A stretch of 64,000 nt of DNA from CAZQVN01 sp964596775 (GTDB lineage: Bacteria; Eisenbacteria; RBG-16-71-46; JABDJR01; JAWXBZ01), in the NCBI GenBank assembly GCA_964596775.1, contig CAZQVN010000008.1, forward strand, positions 1 to 64,000, given 5' to 3'. The number at the start of each line of letters is the position of its first letter. Positions within the stretch are counted from its first letter, which is position 1. Both the position numbers and the translations under genes were made by a program. Under the pieces are notes generated by a model. That model was given only the letters and a program-made list of their open reading frames with translations. It was not told where the DNA came from and made no database searches. Shown here in pieces: positions 7,647 to 15,482 of this stretch.

Positions 7647-9723
7647 GCGTAACTTGCCTTCCTTCCGGGGACTTCACTCTTGCGATCGATGTCAGGATCC
7701 GGGCCCTGGCCTCAGGGGTGTCCGGAGCCAGCTCAAGCGCACGATTATACGCGTTCAGGGCCGCAGGATAGTCACCGAGTTTCTCGGCGACAACCCCGGC
7801 ATTGAAGTGATGGGAAAAATAGTCGGGAGCGTGGCGGATCGCTTCCGCAAAGTGTCGCGCCGAGTCGTTGAGCCTTCCTTGTGAACCATCGATGCTTCCC
7901 AGGCCCGCCCACGCGGCGGCCAGGTCCGGTTTCAGGCGGACCGCGCCTTCAAACGCAGTCCGGGCGGCGAGCGTGTCCCCCATGGCCAGATGGTTCAAGC
8001 CCTTGCGGTAGTCGATGGCCCCGGCCCATCCGGTCCGGGCGCCGGGAACGTTCTCCTCGAGACGTGCGATCGTGGCCAGAGCGTCCCCGGGGAGCCCGAG
8101 ATTGCGCTGCAGTTCTTCGAGATTGAACCATGCTTCCGGAAGACGGGGATCCGCGGTGATGGCCCGGCGAAAGTGGTCCTCCGCCTCGCGGGTGTTCTTC
8201 TGGAGGAGCGCCACGCGACCGAGGTTGTTGAGCGCGTCGGCGGAGGCCGGGGAAATGGCCACGGCCCTTTCGAACTCCTGGCGGGCCGCACCCAGTTCAC
8301 TGCGCTGATAGTAGAGCGTGCCGGCAAGGTTGTGCATGTGGGCCAGCGCGGGAGACGTGTCCATGAGCGGAAAGGCTCCCAGGAACAGGAACGCGATCAT
8401 GACCAGTGAACCGGCCAGCATTCGTCCTGGTTCCCGCCTCCGCGCCGTTTCGATCAGGACCGCCAGCCCGTTGCCCGCGAGCGGCAACATCACCGCGATG
8501 ACGGGAAGGCGGTAGCGGTCCGTGACAAAGAACAGGATGACCGAGGCGGCGTAGGCGGCTCCGACAACAAGAAGCAGTCGCCCCTCGGAGCTTTTTCGCA
8601 GGGTCAGGGCACCCCAGACCGCAAGCGGCATGAGCAGGAAGAATCCGGGGAGGAGGCGCAGGATGGGGACGCGGGCCTGAAAGTAGCGGATATCGTAGTG
8701 GTTCGGGAGTTCCGTGCCGCTCAGGAAGAGGAGCATCTTGCGGGCCAGGAGCCCGAACTGCTGGAGCGGATCCGCGCCCCACGCCGCAAACCCGCGGCGG
8801 AACCAGTAGCCGGATGCCGCCGACGGACCCGCGGGCGTTCCGAGCGCCCGGGACGCCGCTTCCATGGAACTCATCGACAGCCCGTCGGAGCGGTTCAGCA
8901 GGGGCTCGGCCGCCGGAAGGGAAAACGAGCCGTCCGCTTCCGGGTTGTTTCCGATGAAGAAATTGATGCCGCCGTTCGAGGACACGAGGATCCACTCTCC
9001 CGTCTGGGCGTGATTGCGCACGGTGACCGGCGCGAGAACGACGACCAGTCCCACGGCGAACAGCCCGAGTGCCGATCGGGCCGACCTGTCCCCCGGACGA
9101 AGGGCCGCAGCGGCGAGGACGGCAGCCACGACGGCGGGGACAAGGAGCACGTTCGGCTGCGCCAGCCCGGACAGCGCGAACGCGGCTCCGGCGAGCAGGG
9201 CGTGAACGCGGTCGCCCCCCGACTTCAGGAGAACGATTTCCCGCGTGGCGAGATGGAGAAAGAGCAGTGCCCAGGTGATGGAAAGGAGTTCGCCTTCGAA
9301 GAAGATCGCCGGAGCGTAAAGAGCGGCAAACAGTCCTGCCCAGAATCCGGCACGGCCCCCGGCGATCCGTGCGGTCGTGTCCCGCACGATGAGAACGCCG
9401 AGAATGCCGGCCCCGAACTGCAGCAGCCGGGGAAGCAGGAGCCCGGCTCCGTCACCGGCCGTGAGCGCGAGATACCAGGGGTAGAAGGGGGCCTGGAAGT
9501 AGGGCTCGCCAAGCGGCGCCCACAAGCCCTGGGCCCGGACGGCTCCGGCGAGAGTGAGGTACTGGGCCGCGTCACCGGTGGCCTCGTTGAACAGCAGGAG
9601 GTTCCGGGCCTGGAAAAAGTACAGGAGCCTGGCGACGGCGGCGGTCAGAACCAGGACCAGGACGCCGGCCGGACCTTCGAGTCGGCCCGGTCGCCCGGCC
9701 GTTTCAGTGTCGGTTGAGTTCAA
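7639..9723 (-). CDS. GT-C family membrane protein with C-terminal TPRs
   Basis: A 694-residue polytopic protein of the GT39/PMT_2 type. The first loop has the pattern NEATGDAAQYL, followed by YFQAPFYPWYLAL. A periplasmic block GGINFFIGNNPEADG is shared with the protein at 22427-24610, showing the two are paralogues. The second half after about residue 460 is a run of tetratricopeptide repeats. The start is a TTG with a weak GGGAAA site. The gene is first in a two-gene operon with 5529-7646 and has a strong promoter. The substrate is not known; assignment rests on topology and motif order. Confidence 0.7.
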   Translation of the reverse strand: MNSTDTETAGRPGRLEGPAGVLVLVLTAAVARLLYFFQARNLLLFNEATGDAAQYLTLAGAVRAQGLWAPLGEPYFQAPFYPWYLALTAGDGAGLLLPRLLQFGAGILGVLIVRDTTARIAGGRAGFWAGLFAALYAPAIFFEGELLSITWALLFLHLATREIVLLKSGGDRVHALLAGAAFALSGLAQPNVLLVPAVVAAVLAAAALRPGDRSARSALGLFAVGLVVVLAPVTVRNHAQTGEWILVSSNGGINFFIGNNPEADGSFSLPAAEPLLNRSDGLSMSSMEAASRALGTPAGPSAASGYWFRRGFAAWGADPLQQFGLLARKMLLFLSGTELPNHYDIRYFQARVPILRLLPGFFLLMPLAVWGALTLRKSSEGRLLLVVGAAYAASVILFFVTDRYRLPVIAVMLPLAGNGLAVLIETARRREPGRMLAGSLVMIAFLFLGAFPLMDTSPALAHMHNLAGTLYYQRSELGAARQEFERAVAISPASADALNNLGRVALLQKNTREAEDHFRRAITADPRLPEAWFNLEELQRNLGLPGDALATIARLEENVPGARTGWAGAIDYRKGLNHLAMGDTLAARTAFEGAVRLKPDLAAAWAGLGSIDGSQGRLNDSARHFAEAIRHAPDYFSHHFNAGVVAEKLGDYPAALNAYNRALELAPDTPEARARILTSIARVKSPEGRQVTHD

Positions 9724-9766
9724 ACGCGTTTCCCGTCCGGCTTGAGCCTGCGATCAAGAGCGGAAA

Positions 9767-9796
9767 AGTATAGGAACGCCCTCGGAGGCCTGTCAA
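9767..9796 (-). promoter_or_regulatory. Sigma-70 promoter for the GT-C/TPR operon
   Basis: On the minus strand TTGACA and TATACT are separated by 18 bases, 44 bases upstream of the TTG start at 9723. It is back to back with the xdhC promoter at 9809-9838. Confidence 0.7.
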
Positions 9797-9808
9797 CGGA
9801 GCACGCCT

Positions 9809-9838
9809 TTGACACATGTCGGAGGGGATCCCTAGACT
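9809..9838 (+). promoter_or_regulatory. Sigma-70 promoter for xdhC-yqeB
   Basis: TTGACA and TAGACT are separated by 18 bases. The -35 box is perfect. The leader to the xdhC start is about 110 bases, GC-rich, with no obvious frame. Confidence 0.55.
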
Positions 9839-9955
9839 GTGCGGTGTCCTCGATGCGTTGCGGCCGGCCGGGCGCCGGGCATCGAGGCGAAGCCGCCCCA
9901 CCGAGCGGGCGCTGCGGAAGGCCGCAGCGCGTCGGCCTCCCCGGGAGATCAGCGG

Positions 9956-10750
9956 ATGTCCGGTTTCTATCAGAAAGTGCTGTCGCTCCTCGATGCGGGG
10001 CATTCCATCGCGGTGGCGACGCTCGTCGAGACGAAAGGATCCACGCCCCAGGTGCAGGGTGGAAAGATGATCATCACCGGCGACGGCGAGATCTTCTTCT
10101 CCATCGGCGGCGGAGCCCTGGAGGCTTCCGTCATCGCCGAGGCAAAGGTGTGCCTGGCGGAAGGGCGCCGCGCCCTGAAGACGTACGCGCTGCACGACGT
10201 CGGCGACGATGCCCTGGGGATGGCCTGCGGCGGGAAGGCCACCGTGTTCATCGAACCGTTGCGCGCTCCCGACCGGCTTCTCGTGTTCGGCGCCGGACAT
10301 GTCGGCCGCGCGCTGTGCCGGCTCGCGGAAACGCTCGGGTTCGGGATCGACGTCGTGGACGACCGCCCGGACATGCTGGACCCGACGCACTTTCCGGACG
10401 GAACCCGCTTTCATCTCACCGACCGCCGTTTCCGCGACAACCTCCCGCCTTTCGGCACGGATGCGCATGTCGTGCTCGTGACGCGCTGTCACGAAACGGA
10501 CGAGGCGGCGCTCGAGTCCGTGATCGCGCTGCCCGCCGCCTACATGGGCATGATCGGAAGCCGGCGGAAGGTGAGGGTCGTGTTCGAGAACCTGGAGAAG
10601 GCGGGGATTCCGCGGGAGGCCATGGCCCGGGTCCGTGCGCCGATCGGCATTCCGATCGGCTCGCACATGCCCGAGGAGGTGGCCCTGTCGATCATGGCCG
10701 AGATCGTGGCCGTCCGCAATCGTGTTCCGGCGGAACGGCAGGCGCCGTGA
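9956..10750 (+). CDS. xdhC: XdhC/CoxI family molybdenum-hydroxylase maturation protein
   Basis: This 264-residue protein belongs to the family that helps sulfurate and insert the molybdenum cofactor into xanthine dehydrogenase-type enzymes. The N-terminal XdhC domain shows VETKGSTPQ and the conserved GGGALEA. The C-terminal Rossmann domain has VFGAGHVGRALCRLAE, and GMIGSRRK and GIPIGSHMPEEVALSI are further family signatures. The ATG at 9956 is favoured by a GGGAGAT site and by where family similarity begins; an upstream extension of 39 codons looks non-coding. The stop overlaps the start of yqeB by four bases. No molybdenum hydroxylase is encoded in the window, so its client lies elsewhere. 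Confidence 0.9.
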   Translation: MSGFYQKVLSLLDAGHSIAVATLVETKGSTPQVQGGKMIITGDGEIFFSIGGGALEASVIAEAKVCLAEGRRALKTYALHDVGDDALGMACGGKATVFIEPLRAPDRLLVFGAGHVGRALCRLAETLGFGIDVVDDRPDMLDPTHFPDGTRFHLTDRRFRDNLPPFGTDAHVVLVTRCHETDEAALESVIALPAAYMGMIGSRRKVRVVFENLEKAGIPREAMARVRAPIGIPIGSHMPEEVALSIMAEIVAVRNRVPAERQAP

Positions 10751-11565
10751 GAAACGACCTGGTCCTGGTCCGCGGCGGCGGGCGCCTGGGCACCGCGGTG
10801 GCTCACCGTCTGCGGCTGTGCGGTTTTCCGGTCATCATGACGGAAGCGGCGCGCCCGACCCTTCTGCATCGACGGGCCTGCTTCGGTTCCGTGATCTACG
10901 AGACGGACATCATGGTGGAGGACGTCCCGGCGCGGCGCTGCTCGAACTTCGAGAGCCTGAGCCAGATTCTCGAGGCGGGAGTCATTCCCGTGCTCGTGGA
11001 TCCCGCGGCGCTGGTACGGGAGTCGGCCACCCCCTGGGTCCTCGTGGATGCGATCGGACTCGAACGCAACGTGGGAACGCGGATCACCGACGCCCCGATC
11101 GTGATCGGCGTGGGGCCCGGCTTTGCAGCCGGCATGGATGTGCATGCGGTGGTGGAATCGCGCGACGGCAACGGTCTCGGCACGTTCACGGTGACGGGGA
11201 AGCTCGACGACCCGGTGCCGGGCCCGTGGTCGCCGGACCTCGACGGGATCGTGTTGTCCGGCGGTGTCGGACGTTTTGAAAGTCTTACGGAACCGGGGCG
11301 GTTCGTCGGGGAGGGAGATGAGATCGGCCGTGTCGGCGGGCAGCCCGTGACCGCGCCGCGGACGGGCCTCGTCACCGGAATCCTCATGGACGGGCTGTTC
11401 GTCGGGCAGGGGGTGCGGCTTGCCGACGTGGATGCGAGGACCGACCCCCGGATCGTGACGAGCCTGGACCCGAGAGCCCGCGCTGTGGCGGGCGGAGTTC
11501 TCGAAGCCATTCTCTACGTGGCGGCCATCGGGAAGTCGGAGGGGCAGGGGCTTTCCCGTTCCTGA
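10747..11565 (+). CDS. yqeB: Selenium-dependent molybdenum hydroxylase accessory protein, YqeB/EF2563 type
   Basis: The 272-residue protein opens with a dinucleotide-binding-like VRGGGRLGTAVAHRL and contains the family blocks RRACFGSVIYETDIMVEDVPARR, ITDAPIVIGVGPGFAAG, and HAVVESRDGNGLGTF. This family is known from genomes that use selenium as a labile cofactor in molybdenum hydroxylases, where it occurs with selD and a partner such as XdhC. The GTG start overlaps the xdhC stop (GTGA), so both are co-translated. Later blocks (DGIVLSGGVGRFES and AGGVLEAILYV) also fit the family. Its exact biochemical role is not established. Confidence 0.85.
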   Translation: MRNDLVLVRGGGRLGTAVAHRLRLCGFPVIMTEAARPTLLHRRACFGSVIYETDIMVEDVPARRCSNFESLSQILEAGVIPVLVDPAALVRESATPWVLVDAIGLERNVGTRITDAPIVIGVGPGFAAGMDVHAVVESRDGNGLGTFTVTGKLDDPVPGPWSPDLDGIVLSGGVGRFESLTEPGRFVGEGDEIGRVGGQPVTAPRTGLVTGILMDGLFVGQGVRLADVDARTDPRIVTSLDPRARAVAGGVLEAILYVAAIGKSEGQGLSRS

Positions 11566-11652
11566 TGGGTTCCCGGCAGGGCATCCCGATTCCGTTCATG
11601 TGGCCGGTATTGCCCCCTCGGAGTCCAGGATGAGTTTGCGTCCCGGAGTCGA

Positions 11653-11680
11653 GTTGATTAAACTGGTCAACAATATCAAC
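11653..11680 (+). promoter_or_regulatory. Nested inverted repeat upstream of the Rrf2 gene
   Basis: GTTGAT and ATCAAC form outer arms and GTTGA / TCAAC form inner arms in an AT-rich patch ending 17 bases before the Rrf2 ATG. The size and position fit an Rrf2-family autoregulatory operator overlapping a promoter, but no clear -35/-10 pair was assigned. Confidence 0.45.
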
Positions 11681-11697
11681 TTTCGAAACGAGACCCC

Positions 11698-12141
11698 ATG
11701 AGATTGACTTCACGGATCGACTACGGACTTCGGGCCATGATGGACCTGGCCCTGAACTACGGCTCCGCGGTGATCCAGAATCACGACATCTCCCGCCGGC
11801 AGAGAATCCCGGAACAGTATCTCAAGCAGATTCTTCCCTCGCTGCGTCGCCGGAGCCTGGTGCTGAGCACCCGGGGGCCGCTGGGAGGTCATCGGCTTTC
11901 GCGGCCGCCGTCCGAAATTTCCGTGGCCGAAATCATCGAGGCCCTCGATGGAGGGATGAACCTCCTGGAAATGGGAGGAGACGGGAAAGGCGAGGCGCCC
12001 GCGGCGGAGTCGGGAAGGATTCTCGCGGAATTCTGGAACGAGCTTCGGGTGGAGGTCGACCGGTTCCTGAAGGACACGTCGCTGGAAGATCTCTGCCGTC
12101 GCAAGCGGCGCCATGACCGGTCTTTCATCTATCATATCTGA
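11698..12141 (+). CDS. Rrf2 family transcriptional regulator (cluster-free, CymR-like)
   Basis: The 147-residue winged-helix protein begins MRLTSRIDYGLRAMMDLAL and has the Rrf2 core (IPEQYLKQILPSLRR... STRGPLGGHRLSRPP). IscR and NsrR carry three cysteines around residues 90-105 for an Fe-S cluster. Here that segment (LLEMGGDGKGEAPAAE) has none, and the only cysteine is near residue 135. It therefore probably works without a cluster, like CymR, which senses cysteine status through cysteine synthase. The next gene, 15 bases away, is cysK, which fits that model. It is preceded by a nested inverted repeat likely to be its own operator. Confidence 0.88.
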   Translation: MRLTSRIDYGLRAMMDLALNYGSAVIQNHDISRRQRIPEQYLKQILPSLRRRSLVLSTRGPLGGHRLSRPPSEISVAEIIEALDGGMNLLEMGGDGKGEAPAAESGRILAEFWNELRVEVDRFLKDTSLEDLCRRKRRHDRSFIYHI

Positions 12142-12156
12142 AGGACGCGAGGCAGC

Positions 12157-13083
12157 ATGGCGCCGATCTACGACAGCCTGACCGATCTGATCGGCCGGAC
12201 CCCGCTCGTGAGGCTGGCCCGTGTTTCCAGGGCTTGCGGCGCCGAGGTCGTGGTGAAGCTCGAGTCGATGAACCCGATGTCGAGCGTCAAGGACCGGATC
12301 GGCTGGGCGATGATCGAGGCGGCCGAGAAGTCGGGACGGCTCGGTCCGGACTCCGTCATCGTGGAGCCGACGAGCGGCAATACCGGCGTTGCGCTCGCGT
12401 TCGTGGCGGCCGCGCGCGGGTACCGGGTCATCCTGACGATGCCGGACACGATGAGCATGGAGCGCGTAAGGCTGCTCAGGGCACTCGGCGCAGAGGTCGT
12501 GCTGACGGCGGGGGAGAACGGGATGCAGGAGGCGGTGACCAGGGCCATGGAGATCGCGGCCCGGACACCGGGTTCCTTCGTTCCGATGCAGTTCGAGAAT
12601 CCGGCCAACCCCGACGCGCACCGGCGGGGAACGGCCGAGGAAATCTGGTCGGACACGGAAGGGCGCATCGACGTCTTCGTCGCGGGAGTGGGCACGGGAG
12701 GGACGATCACCGGGGTCGGCGAGGTGCTCAAGGAAAGGAATCCGGCGCTGAAGATCGTGGCGATCGAGCCCGCGGAGTCAACGGTGCTGGCGGGGGGATC
12801 CGCCGGCCCGCACGATATCCAGGGGATCGGCGCCGGCTTCGTGCCGCCGGTCCTGAACCGGGAGCTGATCGACGAACTTGTTTCGGTGACAAGGGAAGAG
12901 GCCTACTCCATGGCGCGGCGTCTTGCCCGCGAGGAGGGGCTGCTGGTGGGCGTTTCCTCGGGCGCGAGCGTCCACGTGGCGGTCAAGCTGGGGCAGCGTC
13001 CCGAACTCGAGGGAAAGAGAATCGTGGCCATCCTGGCCAGCCACGGGGAGAGGTACCTGTCGGTGCCGGGCCTCTTTGAATAG
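12157..13083 (+). CDS. cysK: Cysteine synthase (O-acetylserine sulfhydrylase)
   Basis: This PLP enzyme makes cysteine from O-acetylserine and sulfide. At 308 residues it has the usual CysK length. The PLP lysine is K45 in SSVKDR, the substrate loop is TSGNTG (72-77), the phosphate-binding loop is GVGTGGTITG, and the C-terminal VSSGAS closes the site. It sits 15 bases after the Rrf2 gene and three bases before larE, so the three are one transcript. If the Rrf2 protein is CymR-like, CysK may also act as its co-regulator. The same enzyme supplies the amino acid that LarE may consume as sulfur donor. Confidence 0.95.
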   Translation: MAPIYDSLTDLIGRTPLVRLARVSRACGAEVVVKLESMNPMSSVKDRIGWAMIEAAEKSGRLGPDSVIVEPTSGNTGVALAFVAAARGYRVILTMPDTMSMERVRLLRALGAEVVLTAGENGMQEAVTRAMEIAARTPGSFVPMQFENPANPDAHRRGTAEEIWSDTEGRIDVFVAGVGTGGTITGVGEVLKERNPALKIVAIEPAESTVLAGGSAGPHDIQGIGAGFVPPVLNRELIDELVSVTREEAYSMARRLAREEGLLVGVSSGASVHVAVKLGQRPELEGKRIVAILASHGERYLSVPGLFE

Positions 13084-13086
13084 AGG

Positions 13087-13929
13087 ATGACGATGAACGG
13101 AAAGGCGGAAGACGTGAGCGGAATGGAGACGGCCGGGCTCGAGGCCGGAGAGCGTAGACTGAACGCGATTCTCGACGAGATGGGATCCGTGCTCGTGGCG
13201 TATTCCGGCGGGGTTGATTCCGCGTATCTCCTGAAAGCGGCGCACGACCGGCTCGGAGACCGGGCCGTGGGACTGATCGCGGTGTCCCCCTCGCTGCCGA
13301 AAGCGGAACTCGAGGATGCGCTGGCCGTGGCCGAGGCGATCGGCTGCCGTCTCGAGCGCGCCGAGGCCTACGAGCACATGAACCCGGACTACGTGGCGAA
13401 CAATCCGAACCGCTGCTACTTCTGCAAGATGGAGCTGTTCGATGTCTGCGCTCCGGTGGCGGATCGCCTGGGCATCGATCACATTGCCTACGGCGCGAAC
13501 ACCGACGATCTCGGGGACTTCCGGCCGGGGATGCAGGCCGCCAGGGAGAGAAAGGTGCGCGCACCCCTGCTGGAAGCAGGCCTGGGCAAGGAGGCGATCC
13601 GCTCTCTCTCGAGGAGAGCCGGCCTGTCGACCTGGGACAAACCGGCGTTTGCCTGCCTTGCTTCGCGCATACCCCACGGCACGCCGGTGACGACGGACAA
13701 GTTGCTGCGCGTCGAGAAGGCTGAGAATTTCCTTCGGGACCGGGGGTTTCGCCAGTTCCGGGTCCGGGACCTCGGCGGAACGGCGCGGGTGGAGGTTCTC
13801 CCGGAGGACATTGCGAAACTGCGGGCGCAGCCGCTCGCCACGGATCTCGAAGCGGAACTTCGCAACCTGGGATTCGACGCGGTGCATGTCGATCCCGAGG
13901 GGTATCGCCAGGGAAAGCTGCACTCCTGA
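13087..13929 (+). CDS. larE: LarE-type ATP-dependent sulfur transferase
   Basis: The 280-residue protein is a PP-loop ATPase with SGGVDS at 40-45. LarE adenylates a nicotinic-acid-derived carboxylate and inserts sulfur during nickel-pincer cofactor synthesis. The single-cysteine form sacrifices its own cysteine, while forms with three active-site cysteines hold a [4Fe-4S] cluster. Here C110 and C113 (NRCYFCK) and C190 (KPAFACLASR) give the three-cysteine arrangement. larA, larB and larC are not in the window. The ATG at 13087 follows a TAGAGG site; a second in-frame ATG lies at 13093. It is co-transcribed with cysK. A different sulfur-insertion substrate cannot be excluded. Confidence 0.88.
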   Translation: MTMNGKAEDVSGMETAGLEAGERRLNAILDEMGSVLVAYSGGVDSAYLLKAAHDRLGDRAVGLIAVSPSLPKAELEDALAVAEAIGCRLERAEAYEHMNPDYVANNPNRCYFCKMELFDVCAPVADRLGIDHIAYGANTDDLGDFRPGMQAARERKVRAPLLEAGLGKEAIRSLSRRAGLSTWDKPAFACLASRIPHGTPVTTDKLLRVEKAENFLRDRGFRQFRVRDLGGTARVEVLPEDIAKLRAQPLATDLEAELRNLGFDAVHVDPEGYRQGKLHS

Positions 13930-13970
13930 TCCTGCACCGGGTGATGCCCGGCGCGACTGAAGAGGTGGGG

Positions 13971-15482
13971 ATGGTCACGTCGCTGAAAATGTTTCGGAAC
14001 ATCACGCTGGTCCTGGACGGCCCCGATGCCGGATCCGCCCGTACGGCCATGATGGGAGCGCCGGACGGGGTGGATGCGTTCGAACTCCGCATCGACCTTC
14101 TCGGCAAGGATGACCGGACCGTCGAAACGGTGACGTCGCTGGTGCGCAACGCGCCCGCACCGGTGGTTGTTACCTGCCGGGCGGAGTCCGAGGGGGGGGC
14201 GTGGACATCCGGGGACTCCGATCGCGAAGCCCTGCTCAAGGCGGGACTGGACGCGGGCGCCGCGCTCGTGGACATCGAATCGAGCTGGGTCGAACGGGAC
14301 CGCGACCTGCCGGCCCGATTCCCGGAATCCCGGGTCATGGTGTCCCATCACGACTGGGACGGAATGCCGAAGGATGCCGGCGACCTGCTGACCCGGCTCG
14401 CCGCCGTTCCCGCGCGGGCCGTGAAACTCGTGGTCCGGGCCAGGAATTTTTCCGACCTGATGTGGCTGGATGCCGCCGCCACCCAGCTCCAGCGCATCGG
14501 CCGTCACGCGGCCTGTTTTGCGGTCGGCCCTTTTGCGCGCACGAGCCGGATACTTTCCGGCCTGGCCGGAGCGCACCTGATCTACGTCCGCGGCGGCTCG
14601 GACTCGCCTGCGTCGCCGGACCTCCTTTCGCTCGACGAGGCCGTGAACCTCTACCGGCTCGGGGATCTGCCCGATCCCGTCAAGGTTCTCGGCGTCCTCG
14701 GTCATCCCGTGCGGCACAGTCTTTCCCCGCTGATGCACAACCGGGTCATCCGCACCCTCGGGGAGCGGTACATCTACGTGCCGTTCGACAGTCCCGATCC
14801 GGAGCCCGTCATCGAGTACGCCCGGACCCATGACGTGCGCGGGCTCTCGGTGACGATCCCGCACAAGGTGGCGGTCATGCCGATGCTCGACGGACTCGAT
14901 GAAACGGCACGGGACGCCGGGGCGGTCAACACGATCGTTCCTCGCGGACGCGCGTTGATCGGCCACAACACGGATCTCATCGCCTGCCGGGTAATCCTCA
15001 GAGAGTGGTCGGCGGGCAAGAAGGACCGGGCCGTTCTCATCGGGGCCGGCGGCGCCGCCCGCTCGGTGGCCCGGGCCCTCAACGAATTCGTGGTGCCCTT
15101 CGTGGTCCTGAACCGCGATGAAGCCAGGGGCAGGCGTCTCGCCGAGGAGTTCGGCGTGAGTTACGGGGGTCCTCCGTCGGCGGCGGCGAAACTCGACGGA
15201 TCGCTGTTCATCAACGCCACCCCCGCCGGATCACGGGACGACGTTCCGGAGCTTCGGATTCCGGCCGTTCGCGGACGATCGTTCCTGGATCTGGCCTACC
15301 AGCGCGGGGACACGCGGCTGATCCGCGAGGCACGCGCCGCCGGGTGCCGCACCGTCGGCGGACTGGATTTCCTGGCCCGGCAGGGAGCCTGCCAGTTTGC
15401 ATTGTGGACCCGGCGCATCGTGAACATTGAGCTCTTCCGCGAAGCCCTCGAGAAGAGCGGCGCCGGCGCCGTGCAGTCGTGA
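13971..15482 (+). CDS. aroDE: Bifunctional 3-dehydroquinate dehydratase / shikimate dehydrogenase
   Basis: This fusion performs steps 3 and 4 of the shikimate pathway. The N-terminal type I dehydratase (about 10-230) keeps ELRID, the catalytic His in SHHDWDG and the Schiff-base Lys in VKLVVRA. The C-terminal shikimate dehydrogenase (about 240-500) has GHPVRHSLSPLMHN, the catalytic Lys in VTIPHK, and the NADP loop GAGGAAR. The NTD motif reads GHNTDLIA, without the usual glycine after NTD. The ATG at 13971 is preferred for the AAGAGG site six bases upstream; GTG 13941 or ATG 13944 would extend the protein by nine or ten residues. Its stop overlaps trpE by four bases, tying shikimate and tryptophan synthesis in one transcript. 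Confidence 0.92.
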   Translation: MVTSLKMFRNITLVLDGPDAGSARTAMMGAPDGVDAFELRIDLLGKDDRTVETVTSLVRNAPAPVVVTCRAESEGGAWTSGDSDREALLKAGLDAGAALVDIESSWVERDRDLPARFPESRVMVSHHDWDGMPKDAGDLLTRLAAVPARAVKLVVRARNFSDLMWLDAAATQLQRIGRHAACFAVGPFARTSRILSGLAGAHLIYVRGGSDSPASPDLLSLDEAVNLYRLGDLPDPVKVLGVLGHPVRHSLSPLMHNRVIRTLGERYIYVPFDSPDPEPVIEYARTHDVRGLSVTIPHKVAVMPMLDGLDETARDAGAVNTIVPRGRALIGHNTDLIACRVILREWSAGKKDRAVLIGAGGAARSVARALNEFVVPFVVLNRDEARGRRLAEEFGVSYGGPPSAAAKLDGSLFINATPAGSRDDVPELRIPAVRGRSFLDLAYQRGDTRLIREARAAGCRTVGGLDFLARQGACQFALWTRRIVNIELFREALEKSGAGAVQS

